From assembly GCA_963662965.1 (NCBI GenBank), contig OY759970.1, forward strand, positions 4,526,001 to 4,590,000: 64,000 bases of DNA, read 5' to 3'. The notes below the pieces were generated by a model. It was given only the letters and a program-made list of their open reading frames with translations, was not told the DNA's origin and did no database searches. This document shows, one piece after another, positions 1 through 7,761 of this stretch. Origin of the DNA: DTWD01 sp963662965 (GTDB lineage Bacteria > Acidobacteriota > Vicinamibacteria > Vicinamibacterales > UBA8438). The translations under genes were made by a program, and so were the position numbers. Position 1 is the first letter of the stretch; each line of letters begins with the position of its first letter.

Positions 1-1
1 C

Positions 2-1783
2 GGTCACCAACCGATTCTGTCGCGCCTGCAGGCCACGCCGCTCATGGTGGGCGGCGTCCTCTATTTCAATACCCCCCTCTCGCAGGGGGTTGCGGTCGAC
101 GCGACGACCGGCGAGACCCTCTGGGTCTTCAACCCGAAAAGCTACGAGGAAGGGTCGCCGCCGATGAGCAATCCGTGGACGCAGCGGGGCGTCGCCTATT
201 GGACCGACGGCGATGGAGACGAACGTATCTTTTGGGGCACCGGTAACGGCTACATGGTCTGTGTCGATGCAAAGACCGGCCGGCCGTGTGTCGACTTCGG
301 CCCGGACGGTAGCGGCATGGTCGACACCATGGTCGGTCTTCCGCGGGCCAATCGGGAGGATCGTGACTATCTGAACGCAATGCTCTGGGGCATCCACTCC
401 CCGCCGCTCGTCGTCCGCGATAAGGTCATCCACGGGTCGCAAGTCGCCGACCGTCGCATCACAAAAGAAGCGGTGCCCGGCTGGGTTCGCGCCTGGGACG
501 TCCGAACCGGCGAACACGCCTGGGACTTCCACACCGTACCGAACAGCACCGACGAGTTCGGCGTCGATACTTGGCTCAACGATTCGTGGCGCTACTCCGG
601 GAACGCCAACGTCTGGTCGATGCTCGCCGGTGACAACGAACTCGGGCATGTTTACCTCCCGACCGGGACGACGACCAACGACTTCACAGGAGTGGACCGG
701 CTTGGTGACAACCTCTTTTCGGAAACCTTGATCGCCGTCGACGTCGAGACCGGCCAGCGCGTTTGGCACTTCCAGGCGGTCCATCACGGGCTGTGGGATT
801 ATGACTTCCCGACGCATCCAAATCTGGTCGACGTCACGGTCGACGGGCGCGACATCAAGGCCATCACGCAGGTAAGCAAGCAAGGCTTCGTCTACACCTT
901 CGACCGGGTCACGGGAGACCCGATCTGGCCGATCGAGGAACGACCGGTGCCGCAGGAGACGAATATGACGGGCGACGTGCCGGCACCGACACAACCGTTT
1001 CCGACGAAGCCGGCCCCATTCGACTATCAGGGGGTAACGCTCGACGACCTGGTCGACTTCACACCGGAAATTCGCGCGATGGCTGTTGAGGCGGTCAAGG
1101 GCTTCCGACTCGGACCGCTGTTCACCCCGCTGGACCGTCCGATCGAGGGCGTCACGCGCGGCACCATCATGCGTCCGCCACCGGACGGCACTGCCGGCTG
1201 GGCCGGCGCCGCTGTCGACCCCGAGACCGGCATGCTGTATGTGCCGTCACGCAACCGGCCGTCGGTCGTCACGCTGTATCCGCCCGACCCAGCACTCGGT
1301 GCTACGGTGGCCTACACGCACGGCGCGCCAGAGGCGGAGATGCTCGGCGGGCGGAGCGGCATCGGCCCGCAAATGCCACAGGGGTTGCCCTTGCTCAAGC
1401 CGCCTTACTCACGGATGACAGCGATTGACATGAACACCGGCGAGCACGCCTGGTGGGTACCGACCGGCGACGGTAATCGCTACCGCAATCACCCGCGATT
1501 GCGGGACCTCAATCTGCCACCGCTCGGCGGAGACAACGGCAGCAACGGGCCACTCTTGACTAAGACCCTCTTGCTCTACTGCCTGACCGCCGGGGGCACA
1601 AACGAGGGCCCGAGGCTGGTCGCTTACGATAAAACGAACGGCGCCGAACTAGCATCGGTCGACCTCCCGAGCGGCGCCATCGGGACGCCGATGACCTACA
1701 TGGTCGACGGTCGCCAGTACATCGCGCTCACGGTCGGCGGTGGTCCACGGCTCATCGCCTTTGCCCTGCCGCACGGCGGGTAG
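2..1783 (+). CDS. PQQ-dependent (quinoprotein) dehydrogenase, 5' end outside the window
   Basis: Periplasmic quinoprotein that should oxidise an alcohol or sugar with pyrroloquinoline quinone and feed electrons to the respiratory chain. The frame is already open at base 2 and the first in-frame ATG (44) is internal, so the signal peptide and N-terminal blades lie outside. Seen: recurring propeller-blade signatures (TGETLWVF, TGQRVWHF, VTGDPIW), the family block HHGLWDYDFPTHP about 246 residues after base 44, and a closing blade with TPMTYMVDGRQYI. It looks closer to the glucose-dehydrogenase-like branch than to methanol dehydrogenase; the substrate is not readable. A broken relative lies at 3018-3509 on the other strand. 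Confidence 0.9.
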   Translation, partial: GHQPILSRLQATPLMVGGVLYFNTPLSQGVAVDATTGETLWVFNPKSYEEGSPPMSNPWTQRGVAYWTDGDGDERIFWGTGNGYMVCVDAKTGRPCVDFGPDGSGMVDTMVGLPRANREDRDYLNAMLWGIHSPPLVVRDKVIHGSQVADRRITKEAVPGWVRAWDVRTGEHAWDFHTVPNSTDEFGVDTWLNDSWRYSGNANVWSMLAGDNELGHVYLPTGTTTNDFTGVDRLGDNLFSETLIAVDVETGQRVWHFQAVHHGLWDYDFPTHPNLVDVTVDGRDIKAITQVSKQGFVYTFDRVTGDPIWPIEERPVPQETNMTGDVPAPTQPFPTKPAPFDYQGVTLDDLVDFTPEIRAMAVEAVKGFRLGPLFTPLDRPIEGVTRGTIMRPPPDGTAGWAGAAVDPETGMLYVPSRNRPSVVTLYPPDPALGATVAYTHGAPEAEMLGGRSGIGPQMPQGLPLLKPPYSRMTAIDMNTGEHAWWVPTGDGNRYRNHPRLRDLNLPPLGGDNGSNGPLLTKTLLLYCLTAGGTNEGPRLVAYDKTNGAELASVDLPSGAIGTPMTYMVDGRQYIALTVGGGPRLIAFALPHGG

Positions 1784-1919
1784 ATAGCTTCGTGAAGAAT
1801 GCGCGGATCGTCTGTTCGAACCCAAATGCCATGGTCGTTCGGGAGATCTCCTATTGAGCTGAGTGCGCCAGGCGGCTAGGATTCCGCCAGAAGGAAGTAC
1901 GCGATACAGAGGGGGTCAG

Positions 1920-2954
1920 ATGAGCCATCGAGTTTTCGTGTCCGTGAGTGCCGTGGCCGTGCTGGTCGCGGTCGTGTCGCTGTCAGCTATTCCCATCGCG
2001 GCCCAAACCGCCCCCCGGACGCCGTGGGGGCAGCCGGACCTGCAAGGCATCTGGGACTTCCGTACCATCACGCCCATGGAACGACCAAAGGAGCTGGGTG
2101 ACAAGGCGTTCTTGACCGAGGAGGAGGCGGCCAACCTCGAACAAGAGAGCATCGACCGGAACGAGAGCCTGTTGAACCGGGAAGCCCAGCGAACGGAAGC
2201 CGGCGCAAGCGTGGACACGGGGGCGGACGGGGCACCAGGCGCCTACAACAACTTCTGGTTCGACCGGGGGACAACGACCATCGCGACCAGGCGCACATCG
2301 CTGATCGTGGATCCGCCGAACGGGAGACTTCCGGATCTGTCACCGGTCGGGCAGCGGAGAACCGACGCGCGGCGGGAGTATCTGGAGGAGCATCCCGCAG
2401 ATTCATACGTGGACCGGAACACCTCCGATCGGTGCATCGTGGGGTTCAACGCCGGCCCCCCCATCACGCCGCTCGCCTACAACCAGAACATGCAGCTCTT
2501 TCAGACGCCGGACCACGTCGTGGTGTTCACCGAGATGGTCCACACGGCTCGCATCGTGCCCCTCGATGGCCGTCCTGCGCTCAACGCCGGCATCCGTCTG
2601 TGGTCGGGCGACTCGCGCGGCCACTGGGAGGGCGACACCCTGGTCGTCGAGACCGCGAACTTCAGCGACAAGCGGCGGTGGATCCCCCTCGGCTCCATGC
2701 CCGTCGGAATGGTGTCGACCGCGAACATGACACTGGTCGAACGCTTTACCCGCGTGGACGCAGACACGCTGGAGTACACGTTCACGGTGACCGATCCGGA
2801 GACGTGGACCCGCGCTTGGACGTTGTCGATGCCGATGCAGCGGACCGACCTGCCGCTGTTCGAATACGCCTGCCACGAAGGGAACTACAGCATGCCTGGT
2901 ATCCTGGGCGGCGCGCGCGCGGACGAAACGAAAACCGCGACCGCGAAGCCGTGA
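1920..2954 (+). CDS. Exported protein of unknown function, Acidobacteriota-type family
   Basis: A 344-residue secreted protein. I start it at ATG 1920, five bases after a GAGGGGG ribosome site, rather than at the upstream GTG 1863, because this puts a normal signal peptide first: SHR, a long hydrophobic run, then AAQTA at about residue 27. The mature part begins PWGQPDLQGIWDF and carries the block GDSRGHWEGDTLVVET near residues 235-250. I recognise this combination as a family expanded in Acidobacteriota, where it is usually called hypothetical; no enzyme motif is visible. It follows the quinoprotein gene by about 135 bases and may be co-transcribed with it. Confidence 0.8.
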   Translation: MSHRVFVSVSAVAVLVAVVSLSAIPIAAQTAPRTPWGQPDLQGIWDFRTITPMERPKELGDKAFLTEEEAANLEQESIDRNESLLNREAQRTEAGASVDTGADGAPGAYNNFWFDRGTTTIATRRTSLIVDPPNGRLPDLSPVGQRRTDARREYLEEHPADSYVDRNTSDRCIVGFNAGPPITPLAYNQNMQLFQTPDHVVVFTEMVHTARIVPLDGRPALNAGIRLWSGDSRGHWEGDTLVVETANFSDKRRWIPLGSMPVGMVSTANMTLVERFTRVDADTLEYTFTVTDPETWTRAWTLSMPMQRTDLPLFEYACHEGNYSMPGILGGARADETKTATAKP

Positions 2955-3017
2955 TGAGTAACGTCGTTCCGGTTCAGGTCATCCAGGTGGGACCAACTAC
3001 CTCGCAAGGATAGGCTC

Positions 3018-3509
3018 TCAGTGAGACGTGCGACCTTCACCACCGACCGCTAAGGCAAGCAAGCCGGTATCGTTCGCAGTGCCGTACGCCAGCACGATGT
3101 ACTGCGTGCGGCCCAGCATGTAGGTCATCGGCGTTCCCGTCGGGGCGACATCCAGCTCGACGGCGTGAATCGTGTCACCCGTCGCCTTGTTGAATCCCAG
3201 CAGTGTGGGCGTCGTGGACAACGTGCGCGCGCTCACCGGCCGGTCGGCGGCTGTCCGGAAGTCGAGATCCGGTACCGAGCGCCGTTCGCGGAGGCCGAGG
3301 AACAAGAGCGTCTTGGTCAGAAGCGGCCCGGTGTAGGCGCCGCCGCCCAGCGGGCCCGGGTCAGGGACGCCCAGGTCGATGACCTCTTGGCGTGGCCCAT
3401 CGCAGAGTGGGACCATCCACTCTCGCGTCGAGGTGTTCAGGTCGAACGCGCTGAGCCAGACGTGCGGCGGCTTCCAGAGCGGCAGGCCCTGCGGAAACGC
3501 CGGTGACGC
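3018..3509 (-). pseudogene. C-terminal remnant of a PQQ-dependent dehydrogenase
   Basis: About 163 residues match the last quarter of the quinoprotein at the left edge: FPQGLPLWKPPH against MPQGLPLLKPPY, TGPLLTKTLL against NGPLLTKTLL, and PTGTPMTYMLGRTQYI against AIGTPMTYMVDGRQYI. Upstream of residue 53 (about 3509) the frame continues to 3665 but that part (MIAVRFLRTAAYSETRQ) shows no relation to the family, so roughly three quarters of the gene are missing. A short inverted repeat GGTTAC/GTAACC (3519-3538) sits at the break. It ends facing the tRNA-fMet gene. Called a deletion remnant rather than a working protein. Confidence 0.75.
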
Positions 3510-3686
3510 GATCGCGCAGGTTACAGGAGTCGGTAACCTCGTCCTTTGAGCCGCAAAGTGTGCCAGCCGTACTGCCAGCCTTTTCTGTCGGAGGGTGTCA
3601 GAAGACGTCGTCTTTTGGCGTGTTTCTGAGTACGCGGCTGTACGAAGAAAACGGACCGCAATCACGTGATTACGACCCGTAACTAT

Positions 3687-3763
<77 letters not shown>

Positions 3764-3847
3764 CCACTTTGTTCAACCTAGAAGGGTAGCATGGGGCCGA
3801 ATCCCTGGTCAACGAGGCGGATGGGCGCCGCCTGCGGTGGGCTTTGC

Positions 3848-4207
3848 TCAGCGGGCTTCGCGCACGCCGGGCCCGTCGGCGAGCAGGAAGACGATCTCGC
3901 CCGGACGGAGCAGCCCGAGCTCGTCTCTGGCGACCGCCTCGATCGCGGCCGGGTCGGTGCGCAGCCGGTGCGAATCCTTCCGAAGCCTCGCATTTTCTGA
4001 GCGAAGCATCGTGATATCGCTGGCCAGCCGTTCGGAATCGCGTCGGGCGGCACGCGTGGCAATCAGCCCGCGCTCGCCCACAATGGCGTTGGCGATCAGC
4101 ACGGATCCGACGAACACGAAGAGGACCTGAAAAGTACGGCGAGAGGGCGCTGCCGGGGTGCCGGTGGGAGGTCGTGGCTGCTGCCGGGTGGCGCGTGTGC
4201 GGGGCAT
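3848..4207 (-). CDS. ftsB: FtsB/DivIC-family septum formation protein
   Basis: Small bitopic division protein that, with FtsL and FtsQ, licenses septal peptidoglycan synthesis. The 119 residues show the family layout: basic proline-rich cytoplasmic head (1-25), one membrane helix (about 27-43, VLFVFVGSVLIANAIV), a coiled coil rich in Leu, Arg and Glu (about 53-85), and the conserved tail ARDELGLLRPGEIVF. Start ATG 4207. It lies just upstream of the initiator tRNA on the same strand and is divergent from cutA. Not certain whether FtsB or DivIC naming is better. Confidence 0.88.
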   Translation of the reverse strand: MPRTRATRQQPRPPTGTPAAPSRRTFQVLFVFVGSVLIANAIVGERGLIATRAARRDSERLASDITMLRSENARLRKDSHRLRTDPAAIEAVARDELGLLRPGEIVFLLADGPGVREAR

Positions 4208-4308
4208 GAGCGTGTGTCGGTCCGTGGAATCGACGACGGTCTTCGTTTCGGCCGTTTCGCGCTCTTCGTGTAGGGGTGTGGTGATCTTTTGCGTTATCGT
4301 TGGGGGCT

Positions 4309-4647
4309 ATGGGAACTGACACCGAATTCGTCGTCGCCTGGACCACGCTGCCGTACGATTCGGACGTGCCGAGCTTCGCCCGCGCGCTCGTCGGAGAGCG
4401 GTTGGCGGCGTGCGTGACTACACACGCGCCGGTCCGATCCGTGTACCGATGGCGGGGGTCGATTGAAGAGCAGCAGGAACAGCTCCTGACCATCAACACG
4501 ACGCGGGCGCGTCTAGAGGCGTTGTGGGAACGACTGCGGGAGCTGCACCCGTACGAGGTGCCGGAGTTCGTCGTGCTCCCCATCGTCGACGGAAACGGAG
4601 CGTACTTGAACTGGATCAAGGACGCGACCGTATCCGACACGGAGTAG
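4309..4647 (+). CDS. cutA: CutA1 divalent-cation tolerance protein
   Basis: Trimeric ferredoxin-like cytoplasmic protein linked with copper and other divalent-cation tolerance; its biochemical role is still debated. The 112 residues match the family in full: AWTTLP near the N-terminus, LVGERLAACVTT, SVYRWRG, EEQQEQLLTINTTR, and the strongly conserved LHPYEVPEFVVLPI followed by YLNWI. ATG 4309, preceded by a G-rich stretch, is preferred over the TTG nine bases upstream. Divergently oriented from ftsB with a gap of about 100 bases that may hold both promoters. Confidence 0.92.
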   Translation: MGTDTEFVVAWTTLPYDSDVPSFARALVGERLAACVTTHAPVRSVYRWRGSIEEQQEQLLTINTTRARLEALWERLRELHPYEVPEFVVLPIVDGNGAYLNWIKDATVSDTE

Positions 4648-4734
4648 CCATTTCGAGCGAACGTGGCGAGACTGACATGACCCGCGGTCCAGGAATTCGC
4701 TGGGTGTCCTGGCTCTTGGCCGGGAGTCTCCTGG

Positions 4735-5382
4735 GGACGACTCGGGTTGCTGGTCGCCGATGTCTCGGGGAAGGGGATGTCTGCCGCGTTGTACATGGCC
4801 GAGCTGAAGGGGCTCATGCTGAGCCTGGGGCAGATTCATGACTCGCCAAGACAACTGCTCATCGAGACTAACCGGATCATGGCGGGCGCGCTCGATAGCC
4901 GGAGCTTCATCACCGTGCTGTACGCCGTCTTCGACCTCGACGCGGCCACATTGACCTACGCGCGAGCCGGACACACCCCGCTCATGTACGCCTCGAGGAA
5001 CGGAGGGGCGGTGGAGGTGCGAACGCTCACCCCCGATGGGTTGGTGCTGGGCCTCGACGGATTCGAATCACAGTTCGAATCGTTGCTCGAGGAGCGCCGA
5101 CTGACGCTCTGTCGCGGCAACCTGGCCGTCCTGTTCACCGACGGCGTCACCGAAGCGATGAACGAAGACGACCACTTGTTTGGCGAGGAGCGCCTGCAAC
5201 GCATGATCGAGGCGCAACGGCGAATGCCAGCCGAGGCCCTGCGGGCGCACATCATGCGCGACATCGAGGCCTTTGTGGGGTCGGCGAATCAGCACGATGA
5301 TATGACGATGGTGCTTGTGCGGATCGACGAGGTCGGCGCCGTGTCGACGGACACCGACGCCGTCCACGCGGCCGCTGAATGA
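4735..5382 (+). pseudogene. SpoIIE/RsbU-type PP2C phosphatase, N-terminally truncated
   Basis: Serine/threonine phosphatase domain of the kind that dephosphorylates anti-sigma-factor antagonists. The core from GRLGLLVADVSGKG onward is well preserved: DVSGKG, ARAGHTPLMY, FTDGVTEAMN and HDDMTMV. However, the open frame begins only at a stop (4678-4680), with TTG 4747 the first plausible start, so the first metal-binding motif (GGDYYD in relatives) and any sensor or membrane part are absent. In the next frame, ATG 4677 starts a hydrophobic N-terminus (WVSWLLAGSLLG) that runs into the phosphatase codons out of frame, as if an internal deletion joined the two ends of a larger gene. Probably inactive; an assembly fault is possible. 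Confidence 0.7.
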
Positions 5383-5389
5383 GAGCCGC

Positions 5390-6349
5390 ATGGCCGCGCT
5401 CACGGTGATCTTTCGTACGCAGTCCGATATCGAGGCGAACGTGGTCCGAGCGCTCTTGGAGACGCACGGGATTGAGGGGCTCGTATCCTCGGATGTGTCG
5501 CACACGGTCTTTCCCCTCGATGGCCTCGGTGAGGTCCGGCTCTCGGTGCGAGCGGTCGACGGCGTCCGCGCCAGCCAGCTCATCGACGAGTACCGAGACG
5601 ACGTCGTCGCGCAAGTCGGGCGTATCCGCGACGAGTTTGGCCTGCTTGAATCACGGCTTCAGTACACCTTCAGGGATCGAGGGTTGCTTGAGCATGCGCT
5701 GACACATCGATCCCGAGCTCACGAAGATGTGTCAGGCGGCGTCGTCGACAATGAGTCGTTGGAGTTTCTGGGCGATGCGGTGCTCGGGTTGGTGGTGTCA
5801 GACCGCCTCTTTCGGGAGTTTCCCGACTACGACGAGGGACGCAAGTCAAAAGCGAAAGCACAGCTCGTGTCGGCTTCGATGTTGGCGCAACTCGGGAGCG
5901 CGCTCCAACTGGGCGAGCATCTGTTGCTCGGACGGGGCGAGGAGAAGACGGGCGGGCGTCGTAAACCGTCTCTCATCGCGGATACGTTCGAAGCCGTGGT
6001 GGCGGCCATCTATCTGGATGGGGGATATGACGCCGCGGCCGCGTTCATTGAGCGAGAGTTTCGAGCCGTCATCGCCCAGGTGCGTCAGGACGGAGGGTCG
6101 CCAGTCGGAACGGCCGACCACAAGTCAGCGCTGCAAGAGTGGCTGCAAGGCCGCGGCCGCCCGCTGCCGCACTATCGGCTGAGACGGACCTCGGGACCGG
6201 ATCACGAGAAGGTCTTCATGGTTGATGTTCTCGTGGGCGGAGGCGTCGTGGCCAGCGGTGAGGGTCGCAGCAAGAAGGAGGCGGAGCAGTCGGCCGCGCG
6301 ACGCGCGCTCGCGGGTCTAAGTTCAGACGGGGCTGGCTGCCCCGTCTGA
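5390..6349 (+). CDS. rnc: RNase III with an N-terminal DUF2007-like domain
   Basis: Double-strand-specific endoribonuclease for rRNA and mRNA processing. ATG 5390 follows the phosphatase stop by seven bases with GAGAG upstream. Residues about 3-75 (TVIFRTQSDIEANVVRALLE... GEVRLSVRAVDGVRASQLID) look like the small DUF2007 signal-transducing domain. The RNase III catalytic domain starts near 85, with the signature ESLEFLGDAVLGLVVSD and DTFEAVVAAIYLDGG. The dsRNA-binding domain runs from DHKSALQEWLQ to KKEAEQSAARRAL. Usual RNase III is about 225-250 residues; this one is 319. The last eight residues (SDGAGCPV) and the stop are encoded by a palindromic repeat. Confidence 0.9.
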   Translation: MAALTVIFRTQSDIEANVVRALLETHGIEGLVSSDVSHTVFPLDGLGEVRLSVRAVDGVRASQLIDEYRDDVVAQVGRIRDEFGLLESRLQYTFRDRGLLEHALTHRSRAHEDVSGGVVDNESLEFLGDAVLGLVVSDRLFREFPDYDEGRKSKAKAQLVSASMLAQLGSALQLGEHLLLGRGEEKTGGRRKPSLIADTFEAVVAAIYLDGGYDAAAAFIEREFRAVIAQVRQDGGSPVGTADHKSALQEWLQGRGRPLPHYRLRRTSGPDHEKVFMVDVLVGGGVVASGEGRSKKEAEQSAARRALAGLSSDGAGCPV

Positions 6350-6392
6350 GGAAGACGGCGGCGGGGTTCGGGGTCGCAGACCCCGTCAAAAC
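6323..6392 (+). repeat. R1 repeat, copy a: two GC-rich hairpins at the 3' end of rnc
   Basis: First hairpin 6323-6349: 11-bp perfect arms TCAGACGGGGC/GCCCCGTCTGA around TGGCT, containing the rnc stop codon. Second hairpin 6370-6384: GGGGTC-GCA-GACCCC, followed by GTCAAAACTTAA. The second half (GGCGGGGTTCGGGG... CAGNCCCCGT) recurs near 17.1, 24.0 and 32.2 kb. It lies between convergent genes and could act as a bidirectional terminator or an RNA-stabilising structure; there is no long T run. Confidence 0.75.
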
Positions 6393-7583
6393 TTAATCGA
6401 TTTCGATCATGCCCCACGACTTCCGGTCGAGGGTGGGGCTGTTTTCCGCCGTCGGTGCGTCGGCCATCGCCAGTGCCGGTTCCATGTGCGGCAGTCGCTG
6501 CACGGCGTATTCCTGAACCTCGCGCGCCAGATCGATATCGCGCGGCGGTGTCGTGCGGCAGTGCAGGCGGACCCACAGGCGGATGAGCGGGTCGGCATAG
6601 CTGTACCGCTTCTGACGCGCGCTCACCAGGTCCACGTCTTCGAGCCAGGAGAGGTAATCCTTGGTCGACCCCGGTGTCCGACCGAGGCGGTGCGCAATCT
6701 CCGTCAGGGTCAGCGGTTCCTCCTCCGCCAGCACCGCGAGAATCGCCTTCAGCGCCCCATACCCTCGCGCTCGATGGAGCCGGAGCTCGTAGCAGAAACG
6801 ACAGGTCCAACAGAGCGGCGCTCCGGGGGCAAACTGTCCGGCGAGGGCGCTCACCGGATCACCCCCGCTCGGCCCCTCCGTCGAGCCAAGCGCGGCACCG
6901 AGGGACGCGACGTAGGACGGCCTGCCGTCCGTGAGGGCGTGCACGATGCGCCCGATATCGTTGCGCTCCGGCTCATCGCGGCCCACACCACAGTGCCGCA
7001 AGGTGTTTACCGCCTCGTTCGGGCTCAGGGGCGGGACATGAATGACTTCGAACCGCTCGGGCAGGTCCCGTAACTGGCGTAACGCGCGGTTCACGTACCG
7101 GCTCGCGAGGACGAATCGGTTGGGGTTGTCGGCCAGCGCCTCGAGAAACTCCCGTAGGACGCCGCGCAGGCCCGGAAAGCTCTCGAGGGTGCGAAACTCG
7201 AGGATCTCGTCGATCAAGAACGTCGGTCGTCCGTGCTCCGGTCGGCCGTGCTGACTGAAGTATCGAACGAGGGAGTCGAACGCGGCCCGCGCCGTTCGCC
7301 GCTCAGTGCGGAACACCGACGGATCATCGCCGAAGGCGTACGGAGAATCGGTGGTCACCGCCGCGAGGAGACCCTCCGGCGTCGACGTCACACGTTCGGC
7401 ATCAATGTACTGACTGCGACCGTCGCCGAGTAACGTGGACACGCGTTGGAGGAGCGTCGTGCGTCCACTACCACAGCCACCGAGGATGACCGGAATGCGT
7501 GACGGTGTCGCGTCGAGGGCTGAGAGTATTCTGCGTTCGATCGTCGGGCGTTCGTGAAGCACGCGTCTCGTTCCGTTGGGCAA
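6393..7583 (-). CDS. AAA+/STAND-like ATPase with winged-helix C-terminus
   Basis: Protein of 396 residues with an ATPase domain: Walker A GGCGSGRTT near residue 35 and Walker B PTFLIDE near 145, then a LASRYVNRALRQL sensor-like stretch. After a CWTCRFC motif (about 285) comes a helix-turn-helix-like region (LTLTEIAHRLGRTPGSTKDYLSWLE) and a DPLIRLWVRLH segment. This layout resembles archaeal-type ATPases of the ARCH/COG1672 group, which pair a P-loop domain with a winged helix. The target is unknown. The only start giving the whole protein is TTG 7583; GTG at 7562 is an alternative. It converges on rnc and is divergent from purA. Confidence 0.7.
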   Translation of the reverse strand: MPNGTRRVLHERPTIERRILSALDATPSRIPVILGGCGSGRTTLLQRVSTLLGDGRSQYIDAERVTSTPEGLLAAVTTDSPYAFGDDPSVFRTERRTARAAFDSLVRYFSQHGRPEHGRPTFLIDEILEFRTLESFPGLRGVLREFLEALADNPNRFVLASRYVNRALRQLRDLPERFEVIHVPPLSPNEAVNTLRHCGVGRDEPERNDIGRIVHALTDGRPSYVASLGAALGSTEGPSGGDPVSALAGQFAPGAPLCWTCRFCYELRLHRARGYGALKAILAVLAEEEPLTLTEIAHRLGRTPGSTKDYLSWLEDVDLVSARQKRYSYADPLIRLWVRLHCRTTPPRDIDLAREVQEYAVQRLPHMEPALAMADAPTAENSPTLDRKSWGMIEID

Positions 7584-7664
7584 AGCTGGTGAAGACCATG
7601 ACGTTAAGGAAGGGGGCAGAGCTTGTCAAACGAAACCAGAAAGCGCTAGAAACGTTTTTTAGCC

Positions 7665-7692
7665 TTGACAACACGCACAAGTTCGATAGCGT
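7665..7692 (+). promoter_or_regulatory. Possible purA promoter
   Basis: TTGACA (7665-7670) matches the sigma-70 -35 box exactly; 16 bases later TAGCGT (7687-7692) is a weak -10. This would give a transcript start about 60 bases before purA. No better -10 is apparent, so the call is tentative. Confidence 0.35.
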
Positions 7693-7761
7693 TGCCGTTC
7701 GTCGTCGTGCGCGGTTGTTTGTGTGTGGAAATGCTTCTGTTAACATCGAGCGTTTGTCTCC

